Below are positions 1 to 6,121 of a stretch of 6,285 nucleotides of DNA, piece by piece (the first letter of the stretch is position 1; each line of letters starts with the position of its first letter). Source of the stretch: Gammaproteobacteria bacterium (GTDB taxonomy: Bacteria > Pseudomonadota > Gammaproteobacteria > Halothiobacillales > Halothiobacillaceae); contig JARJMX020000132.1 of the NCBI GenBank assembly GCA_029335925.2, positions 1 to 6,285 of the forward strand, read 5' to 3'. Below the pieces are notes generated by a model. That model saw only the letters and a program-made list of their open reading frames with translations, did no database searches and had not been told where the DNA came from. The position numbers and the translations under genes are program-made.

Positions 1-1
1 G

Positions 2-607
2 TCCAAGGCCCGCCACCCCCGTACCCTTGTTGCCCGTCTGGTGGAGGCCTATCCCAACGCCTTCTCCCTCGATGGCCGTAAGGTTCGCCCGCTTGCCGTG
101 GGCATTCTCAAGGAGCTGCAGGCCGCGCGCGAAGGCGAGGGGGGGCACGGCCTTTCGATGCAGGACCTGCGCCGCGCCCTGCGTTACTACACCCAGAGCG
201 CGGCCTACCACCGCGCCGTGGCACGCGGCCATGCGCGCGTGAACCTGGCGGGCGAGGTCGTGGGTGAGGTTTCCGAAGAGCATAAGGCGCATGCCGAGGC
301 CAAGTTGGCCGAACTCGCGCCCAAGCTGCCAAGGCGCCCCGAGCGCCCGGCCCGCAGGGCCGTCGAGGGCGAGGGCGGCGAAGCGCGGCCCGAGCGCCCG
401 CGCCGTCCGCGAAACCCGGCTGGCCCGCGTGGTGAAGGGCGAGCCGAGGGCAAGGGCAAGGGCGAAAGCCGCAAGCCGCGCCGCGAGGCCGGTGCCCCAC
501 GCCCCCTGCGTGCTGAGCGCCCGGCTCGTAGGGAGGAACCCGGCGTGCCGGTGCTAAGCGCCGAGGAAAAGCTCAAGCTGCTGCTGGAGAAGTTTGGCAG
601 CAAATGA
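2..607 (+). CDS. proQ: ProQ/FinO-family RNA chaperone, 5'-truncated by the window edge
   Basis: The frame is open from base 2 to the TGA at 605-607, giving 201 visible residues; the true start lies left of the window. Visible residues 1 to about 105 match the FinO/ProQ RNA-binding domain. RPLAVGIL (29-36) corresponds to RPLKIGIF of E. coli ProQ, LRRALRYYT (56-64) to LRSALRLYT, and ARVNLAGEVVGEV (78-90) to TRVDLDGNPCGEL. Proteins of this family bind structured RNAs, often sRNAs and mRNA 3' ends, in the cytoplasm. The rest, about 110-181, is a low-complexity Arg/Pro/Glu/Gly tail with repeated ERPARR-like units, probably disordered and RNA-contacting (inference). It closes with a short helical-looking end, 182-201, containing LSAEEKLKLLLEKFG. 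I see no sign of the C-terminal Tudor-like domain of E. coli ProQ. A GTG at 41 could be read as a start, but it would cut into the conserved domain, so the gene is better treated as partial. The stop overlaps the next gene's start (ATGA). The family is clear; the exact orthologue name is less so. Confidence 0.88.
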   Translation, partial: SKARHPRTLVARLVEAYPNAFSLDGRKVRPLAVGILKELQAAREGEGGHGLSMQDLRRALRYYTQSAAYHRAVARGHARVNLAGEVVGEVSEEHKAHAEAKLAELAPKLPRRPERPARRAVEGEGGEARPERPRRPRNPAGPRGEGRAEGKGKGESRKPRREAGAPRPLRAERPARREEPGVPVLSAEEKLKLLLEKFGSK

Positions 608-1545
608 GCCATGCGGCGCAATCCATCCATGGATCTTGTCCTTCGGGTGACACCTTGCAGCGACCCAGCGCCGTGCCGGATGGTCTTGCTCTTGCCTTCA
701 TTGTCGGTTATGGGGATATCGGTCGGCGCGTCGCGGCCTTGTGGCATGAGAAGGGGGGCTCTGTAGCCGCCCTGGTGCGCTCTGCGCGAGACACCGGCCC
801 CGCCAGTCCAGTGCCGGGGGATCTGGATCATCCCGAGACACTCACCCGCCTGCCGGTTCATGCCGCGGTGCTGTTCCACTTTGCCCCGCCTGCACCCGTC
901 GGCCTGGCCGACACCCGTACCACCCACCTGCTCGTCGCGCTGGAGGACCGCCCACCCCGGCGCATCGTCTACATCTCCACCTCCGGGGTATATGGCGATT
1001 GTGGCGGTGCTTGGGTGGACGAGACCCGTCCCGTAAACCCCGGCAATGATCGCTCCCGCCGTCGCGTGGATGCCGAGCTGCAACTGACCGACTTCGCCGC
1101 GCGCCACGCCATTCCCCTCGTCATCCTACGCGTGCCCGGTATCTACGGCCCCGGCAGGCTGCCGCTCTCGCGCATCCGCCGCGGCGATCCTGTCGTCTGT
1201 CCGAGATATGCACCATGGAGCAACCGCATCCACGCCGATGATCTCGCCGCCATCGCCGTCCGTGCCGCGCAGGACGATGCCCAATCCGGCATCTACAACG
1301 TCAGCGACGATCAGCCTTCCAGCATGACCGACTACTTTTACCGCCTCGCCGAGGCCGCAGGCCTGCCCCGCCCGCCCTGCGTCAGTCTGGCCGAGGCACG
1401 GCGAACCTTCTCGCCGGAGTTGCTGGAATATCTGAACGAATCGCGTCGGTTGGATAACCGGCGGATGAAAACGGTGCTCGGGGTGAAACTGCGCTACCCG
1501 ACCCTGAGCGAGGGGCTGGCAGAAGCTGACCTTATAAAGCCCTGA
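604..1545 (+). CDS. YeeZ-like atypical SDR, NAD-dependent epimerase/dehydratase family
   Basis: This is a 313-residue predicted cytoplasmic protein with an extended-SDR Rossmann fold. It has a dinucleotide-binding GYGDIG (35-40), HFAPP (92-96) after a beta strand, VYISTSGVYGD (122-132), RVPGIYGPGR (176-185), NRIHADDLA (207-215) and IYNVSDDQP (230-238). The layout resembles E. coli YeeZ and related NAD(P)-binding proteins of unknown substrate. The SDR active-site Tyr-x-x-x-Lys is not seen where expected: the stretch after VNP reads NDRSRRRVDAE (148-158). YeeZ-type proteins also have a Ser/Arg-rich stretch there, so this looks like a family trait rather than damage. The ATG at 604 overlaps the proQ stop (ATGA), which suggests translational coupling. 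A GGAG at 586-589 is about 14 bases upstream, rather far. The first ~27 residues precede the Rossmann strand and have no family counterpart that I recognise, so GTG 673 (residue 24) is an alternative start. Substrate and pathway cannot be told from sequence. Confidence 0.88.
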   Translation: MSHAAQSIHGSCPSGDTLQRPSAVPDGLALAFIVGYGDIGRRVAALWHEKGGSVAALVRSARDTGPASPVPGDLDHPETLTRLPVHAAVLFHFAPPAPVGLADTRTTHLLVALEDRPPRRIVYISTSGVYGDCGGAWVDETRPVNPGNDRSRRRVDAELQLTDFAARHAIPLVILRVPGIYGPGRLPLSRIRRGDPVVCPRYAPWSNRIHADDLAAIAVRAAQDDAQSGIYNVSDDQPSSMTDYFYRLAEAAGLPRPPCVSLAEARRTFSPELLEYLNESRRLDNRRMKTVLGVKLRYPTLSEGLAEADLIKP

Positions 1546-1609
1546 ACGCGTCGAATTCAATCGCTGGGGACAAGACCTTGTAGGATCGGCGCCTCGCCAA
1601 GTCATGAGG

Positions 1610-1630
1610 CCCCGGGTTATCGGCCCGGGG
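1610..1630. terminator. GC-rich hairpin between convergent genes, possible terminator
   Basis: CCCCGGG at 1610-1616 and CCCGGGG at 1624-1630 are perfect reverse complements, 7 bp of all G/C pairs around a 7-base loop. The hairpin lies between the SDR gene (ends 1545, plus) and the minus-strand pair (ends 1712), so it could serve both directions. Neither side has a T-run, so it is not a canonical intrinsic terminator and may be chance in GC-rich DNA. The rest of 1546-1711 shows no gene; it holds one small dyad, ACAAG-AC-CTTGT, at 1570-1581. Confidence 0.35.
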
Positions 1631-1711
1631 GTGAGCCGCCCCTACATGGCCTATTCAGACCCTTGCAGGAGCGCCCCCGCCGCGATGGTGTGGTTTCATG
1701 TGTCCATGCGC

Positions 1712-2188
1712 TTAGCCCAACGTATCGCGCTGATCCCCTGCATAGTCAGGCCGCTTCATCCCTTCAAGCCGGGAGGTTGCCGCCGCAATCGCCAGCAACT
1801 CTTTCAAAGGTCGCATGGCCTTGGGCTGGTCGAACAGGGGAAGCGTCCGCAGTATGGCGTGCCGTCGCAGCAGCGCAAGGTAGTCCGGCCCGGGTAGGTG
1901 ATGGGCCAGCCGTTTTTCCGCTGCGTCGAGCCCGTCCCACGCCCCCTTCATTCGCCGTGCCAGCATGACCTGGCCACTGATGAGCTCGACAGCGGCGCGC
2001 TGGAGGTCGTTGTCAGCCTCGGCCATGAGCACCTCGCGCTGCATCGTGGCGGGCAGGCCGAGCATGAGGCGCAGACGTAGGGCCTCGAGGCGCTCCGCCC
2101 AGGCCGTGGCCGTACCAAGCCTTGCGAGGCGGGCCTCGGCCTTGTCTTGGGCAAGGGGCTCAGCGTGCCAGGCGGCGAGGTCAAGCAT
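1712..2188 (-). CDS. Hypothetical protein, Ala/Leu/Arg-rich, probably all-helical
   Basis: I do not recognise this protein. From the ATG at 2188-2186 it has 158 residues and ends at TAA (1714-1712). An in-frame GTG at 2200-2198 would add four residues (MRET). I prefer the ATG because a GGAG lies 11 bases and a GAGAGA run 3-5 bases upstream, whereas the purines before the GTG are very close to it. The protein begins MLDLAAWHAEPLAQ and is rich in Ala, Leu and Arg with amphipathic stretches, suggesting a helical soluble protein. There is no cysteine, signal peptide, membrane segment or recognisable catalytic motif. It follows the 2656-2225 gene on the same strand with 36 bases between that stop and this ATG, so the two are probably cotranscribed. 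It also runs antisense to nothing recognisable. Being a real gene is supported by the strong G/C third-position preference on this strand and the tidy spacing; function is unknown. Confidence 0.62.
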   Translation of the reverse strand: MLDLAAWHAEPLAQDKAEARLARLGTATAWAERLEALRLRLMLGLPATMQREVLMAEADNDLQRAAVELISGQVMLARRMKGAWDGLDAAEKRLAHHLPGPDYLALLRRHAILRTLPLFDQPKAMRPLKELLAIAAATSRLEGMKRPDYAGDQRDTLG

Positions 2189-2224
2189 GGTCTCTCTCAC
2201 TCCGTCCCGTTGCAGGACTGGGCC

Positions 2225-2656
2225 TTAGCCTTCATGAAAGGCCCTGCAGATGGGCGAGTTATCCGGGTTTTCGACCGCGTCCGCGATTTTGGCCACGAAC
2301 TGCCCCAGCTCCTCGGGGCTGAGGACGGTGAGGATGCGGCGCACCATGTCGGGATCGACGCGGGCGAGGGACTGCGTGCCGTCAGCCAAATGCACGACGA
2401 TGCCGACCGCGGAGAGGAGGACATCCCCGCCGATGGCCTCGGCCCAGCTCTGGCCTTCCTCGTCCAGCTCGAGGGCGAGGGCCTCCAGCTCATCCTCGAT
2501 CTCGGGGGTGAGCCCTGCTTCCTGCACGCGGACGATGGTGGCGCCGGTGCCGATCGCATCCTCATGCCAGGAAGCGGTCAGGCCGCGGGCGCGTGCGGCT
2601 TCGAGGAAGCGCTCGTGGGCGCCGGGGTGGAGGAAGGCGAACTCGATGAATGCCAT
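2225..2656 (-). CDS. Hypothetical acidic protein, possible ferredoxin-like N-terminal fold
   Basis: I do not recognise this 143-residue protein. It starts at ATG 2656-2654 and stops at TAA 2227-2225. The N-terminal half alternates strand-like and helix-like stretches: AFIEFAF, then PGAHERFLEAARARG, then LTASWHED and TIVRVQE, then an acidic helix TPEIEDELEALALELDEE. This order would fit a small ferredoxin-like alpha/beta domain (inference from pattern only). The C-terminal part, about residues 100-143, is helical and ends NSPICRAFHEG, which contains the only cysteine. No signal peptide or membrane segment is seen. Codons are strongly G/C-ended on this strand, as in the known genes here. It is the first gene of a two-gene minus-strand unit, and only 57 bases separate its ATG from the hemB ATG, so the two diverge from one control region. 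The upstream sequence has only a weak purine stretch (CGAGATTGGG before the ATG). Confidence 0.7.
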   Translation of the reverse strand: MAFIEFAFLHPGAHERFLEAARARGLTASWHEDAIGTGATIVRVQEAGLTPEIEDELEALALELDEEGQSWAEAIGGDVLLSAVGIVVHLADGTQSLARVDPDMVRRILTVLSPEELGQFVAKIADAVENPDNSPICRAFHEG

Positions 2657-2683
2657 GGCCCAATCTCGGTTAAGGGTCGTTAG

Positions 2684-3724
<1,041 letters not shown>

Positions 3725-3892
3725 TGCGCCTGCAGCTGCATCGCGGCCGCACACCATTCCCAAAGGTCGATCCAGTCTAGGGAACTCTGCATGACGGACG
3801 GCGTGGGCCCCATCCCAAAGGCGCGTGCAGGCCAGGCCCGTGACGGGGGACCAGCACCATCTGCTGAGCTGACGAATCGACGAGGCAAGCCC
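3725..3892. other. Gap between hemB and the rlhA remnant
   Basis: I see no gene in this 168-base gap. It contains a perfect 10-base palindrome TGCAGCTGCA (3731-3740), a GCGGCCGC palindrome (3743-3750), a 9-base direct repeat TCCCAAAGG (about 3758-3766 and 3813-3821), and a weak hairpin CAGCA-CCATC-TGCTG (3852-3866). No T-tract follows any of these, so I cannot assign the hemB terminator. The rlhA promoter, if still present, would lie here. Confidence 0.5.
3882..3885 (+). promoter_or_regulatory. Surviving Shine-Dalgarno of the rlhA remnant
   Basis: GAGG at 3882-3885 sits 7 bases before the ATG at 3893, where RlhA homology begins. It marks the original start of the decayed gene, so translation can probably still begin here, but it ends at the TAA at 3980-3982 after 29 codons. 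Confidence 0.6.
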
Positions 3893-4321
3893 ATGCTCGA
3901 CCATCGACTCGAGCTTCTCGCCCCGGCGCGCGATGCCAAGATCGGCCTTGAGGCCATCAACCACGACGCGGATGCCGTCTAATCGGCGGTCCCGGTTTCA
4001 GCTTCGGCGTGAGGGTGTGGCGGTGTTGGAGGCCGCGCGCCTCGCTGCCCTGCCGCGCCTTGAGCGCGCGAGGCCCGTCGAGCCGCCGCTGCCCTATATC
4101 CTGCCGAGCATCTCACCTACCTTGCCAAGGTGTTCAACTACAAGGCGCTCGACTTCTACGCCAGGCATGGGGTTAAGCTCATCGACTACTCGGCCTTTGA
4201 GGTGCACGAGAAAGAAGGCGAGGTCAGCTTGATGATCACCAAGCACTGCGTGCGCCATGCCTTGAGCCTCTGCTCCAAGCCGATGCGCAGGGTGCAGGCC
4301 GTGCCGAGCATCGAGCCTTAA
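3893..4321 (+). pseudogene. rlhA: Remnant of rlhA (YdcP, U32-family 23S rRNA C2501 hydroxylation protein) with a large internal deletion
   Basis: In E. coli RlhA (YdcP), a ~650-residue U32 'peptidase'-family protein, is needed for 5-hydroxycytidine at position 2501 of 23S rRNA. Here three pieces in three frames match its two ends. Piece 1, 3893-3981: DHRLELLAPARDAKIGLEAI and DADAV match E. coli HRLELLSPARDAAIAREAI and GADAV near its N-terminus. A base is missing after GTC-TA, creating TAA at 3980-3982; read past it from 3982, the sequence gives IGGPGF, the expected continuation. Piece 2, from about 3999: QLRREGVAVLEAARLAAL resembles E. coli QFRREAADMLDAARLAS, which lies only some 130 residues from its C-terminus. 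Piece 3, from 4100 after an extra AT in TATAT (4095-4099): HLTYLAKVFN, HGVKLID, HEKEGEV and MITKHCVR match the E. coli tail. Homology fades before the TAA at 4319-4321, so the last ~50 residues are also missing. About 480-500 codons are lost between pieces 1 and 2 (E. coli comparison from memory). The product cannot be functional; no intact copy is visible here. Confidence 0.88.
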
Positions 4322-4323
4322 AA

Positions 4324-4354
4324 TTGCCAAGGCCAGGTTCGCCCGGCCTACAAT
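4324..4354 (+). promoter_or_regulatory. Candidate sigma70 promoter of recG, possibly giving a leaderless mRNA
   Basis: TTGCCA (4324-4329) matches the -35 consensus in 5 of 6 positions and TACAAT (4349-4354) matches the -10 in 5 of 6. The 19-base spacer is longer than the ideal 17. Initiation 6-8 bases past the -10 would fall at 4360-4362, on the A of the recG ATG (4361). No Shine-Dalgarno lies in the bases before that ATG (GGCCTACAATGCCCCC). The call rests on sequence match alone. Confidence 0.45.
4331..4348. repeat. Hairpin with TTCG loop inside the recG promoter spacer
   Basis: GGCCAGG (4331-4337) and CCCGGCC (4342-4348) flank TTCG (4338-4341). In plus-strand RNA the stem has six G/C pairs and one A-C mismatch; in minus-strand RNA the mismatch becomes a G-U pair. 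No T-run follows on the plus strand, so it is a poor terminator for transcripts coming through the rlhA remnant. It may be chance in GC-rich DNA. Confidence 0.35.
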
Positions 4355-4360
4355 GCCCCC

Positions 4361-6121
4361 ATGACCCATGTTGCCCCAGCCTCGCCTCCCGTCACCGTCC
4401 TCAAGGGCGTGGGACCGGCCTTGGCTGCGCGGCTTGAGGCGCTGGGACTCTCCACCGTAGTCGATCTGCTGCTGCACGCCCCGCTACGCTACGAGGACCG
4501 CACCCATGTGAGCCTGATCGGCACCCTGCTCCCCGGACAGACGGTGCAGGTCGAGGGCGAGATTCTCGCGGTCGAGTCGCGTAACGGACGCCGGTTGCAA
4601 TACCGCGCCGTGCTGGGGGACGGCAGCGGCCGGTTGACGCTGTGGTTCTTCAACCCGCCACGTGGGCTGGCGGAGCGGCTCAAGCGTGGCCAACACCTGC
4701 GCGCCTATGGTACGGTCAAGGGGGGTGTTGTTGGCCTGGACATGGCCCACCCGGAGATCACCTGGCTTCCCGCGCCGCTCGACACCACCCTTACCCCCAT
4801 TTACCCCACCACCCAAGGGCTGACGCAGGGCACGTTGCGTCGGCTGATCCGCGAGGCGCTGGAGCTCTGGGCACGCCAGCCCGAGCTCTTGCCCGACCTG
4901 CTCCCAGCCCATGTGCGTGAGGCGCTGGGCCTGCCTGATCTGCGCACGGCGCTGGAGGAGTTGCATCGCCCTACCCAGACGGCCTCTACCCCACTGGCGA
5001 CTCCTGGCGGAGCGCGGCTGGTGTTCGAGGAGCTGCTAGGCCAGCAGCTCGCCATGCGCCGCTGGCGGGCGCGGGCCGAGCACTGGCGGGCTGAGCCGCT
5101 CGGCATGGGCGCGGCGTTGGCGGAGTCATTGATGGCCAAGCTGCCATTCAAGCTCACCGGGGCGCAGCAGCGTGTGCTTACGGAGATCCGCGCTGATCTT
5201 GCCCGCAACCGACCCATGCGCCGCCTGGTGCAGGGGGATGTGGGTTCGGGTAAGACCATCGTCGCTGCGCTGGCCGCCTGTGCGGCGCTGGAGGCGGGGC
5301 AACAGGTCGCTTTGATGGCTCCGACCGAACTGCTGGCCGAGCAGCATGCACGCAACTTCGCCCAGTGGTTCGAGCCGCTCGGCATTCCTGTCGTGGTTCT
5401 GACAAGCAGCCAGAAGGGCGCGACCCGTCGGCAGGTGCTGGCGCACGTGGCCTCCGGTGCGGCACAGGTGGTCATCGGCACCCATGCCCTGTTCCAAGAA
5501 GGCGTGGCCTTTGCGCGCCTAGGGCTGATCATCATCGACGAGCAGCACCGCTTCGGTGTGCACCAGCGCCTGGCCTTGAGCGAGAAGGGGCGGCAGGGCG
5601 CGCTGCACCCGCACCAGCTGGTCATGACCGCCACACCTATCCCGCGCACCCTGGCGATGACGGCCTACGCTGATCTGGACGTGTCGGTACTGGACGAGCT
5701 GCCGCCGGGGCGTACGCCCGTGCACACCGCGGTGGTGCCCGACACCCGGCGCGAGGAGGTGATGGAGCGCCTCGGCCGCGCCTGCCGCGCCGGGCGGCAG
5801 GCCTACTGGGTTTGCCCGCTGATCGAGGCCAGCGAGAAGCTCGAGGCCCAAGCGGCCGAGGATGCCCACCTTACGCTGACGGAAGCCCTGCCGGACCTGC
5901 GTATTGGCCTGGTGCACGGGCGCATGAAGCCGCGTGAGAAGGAGGCGGTGATGCAGGCGTTCAAGGCGGGGGCGCTGGACATCTTGGTCGCTACTACGGT
6001 GATCGAGGTGGGGGTGGACGTGCCGAATGCCTCGCTGATGATCATCGACAACGCCGAGCGCCTAGGGCTCGCCCAGTTGCACCAGCTGCGCGGGCGGGTG
6101 GGACGCGGCGCGGTGGAGTAG
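4361..6121 (+). CDS. recG: ATP-dependent DNA helicase RecG, interrupted by an in-frame TAG
   Basis: RecG is a monomeric superfamily 2 helicase that remodels stalled replication forks and branch-migrates Holliday junctions. From ATG 4361 the frame gives 586 residues before TAG (6119-6121), against about 690 in E. coli. The N-terminal wedge region includes LKGVGPALAARLEALGL (14-30), LLLHAPLRYEDRTH (36-49) and an OB-fold with LGDGSGRLTLWFFN (85-98). The helicase core is intact: LPFKLTGAQQRV (261-272), Walker A GDVGSGKT (292-299), APTELLAEQHA (320-330), DEQHRFGVHQR (393-403, the DEAD-like box), TATPIPRT (423-430), LVHGRMKP (517-524), TTVIEVGVDVPNA (545-557) and motif VI QLRGRVGRG (575-583). The ORF then stops three residues after motif VI (AVE-TAG), although RecG-like sequence continues in the same frame to the window end. 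As written, the product lacks the C-terminal TRG translocation motif and would probably not work on forks. No normal RBS precedes the ATG. Suppression, readthrough, true mutation and sequencing error cannot be separated here. Confidence 0.95.
   Translation: MTHVAPASPPVTVLKGVGPALAARLEALGLSTVVDLLLHAPLRYEDRTHVSLIGTLLPGQTVQVEGEILAVESRNGRRLQYRAVLGDGSGRLTLWFFNPPRGLAERLKRGQHLRAYGTVKGGVVGLDMAHPEITWLPAPLDTTLTPIYPTTQGLTQGTLRRLIREALELWARQPELLPDLLPAHVREALGLPDLRTALEELHRPTQTASTPLATPGGARLVFEELLGQQLAMRRWRARAEHWRAEPLGMGAALAESLMAKLPFKLTGAQQRVLTEIRADLARNRPMRRLVQGDVGSGKTIVAALAACAALEAGQQVALMAPTELLAEQHARNFAQWFEPLGIPVVVLTSSQKGATRRQVLAHVASGAAQVVIGTHALFQEGVAFARLGLIIIDEQHRFGVHQRLALSEKGRQGALHPHQLVMTATPIPRTLAMTAYADLDVSVLDELPPGRTPVHTAVVPDTRREEVMERLGRACRAGRQAYWVCPLIEASEKLEAQAAEDAHLTLTEALPDLRIGLVHGRMKPREKEAVMQAFKAGALDILVATTVIEVGVDVPNASLMIIDNAERLGLAQLHQLRGRVGRGAVE

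Noticed and set aside
205..1107. Long minus-strand open frame (300 codons) across the proQ end and SDR start
   Set aside because: It is antisense to two genes with clear family motifs; its product is low-complexity with no recognisable domain. Long antisense frames are expected in GC-rich coding DNA.
2147..2683. Plus-strand open frame of 178 codons between the SDR gene and hemB
   Set aside because: It overlaps both minus-strand genes. The minus frames have better start sites, G/C-ended codons and more protein-like composition. I cannot fully exclude it because none of the three has a recognised family.
3758..3821. TCCCAAAGG direct repeat in the hemB-rlhA gap
   Set aside because: Only 9 bases, two copies, imperfect flanks; not enough for an attachment site or transposon end.
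4801..5649. Long minus-strand open frame (282 codons) opposite recG
   Set aside because: It mirrors the RecG helicase core, which is unmistakable on the plus strand; the antisense product is Ser/Arg/Cys-rich and looks like a frame shadow.
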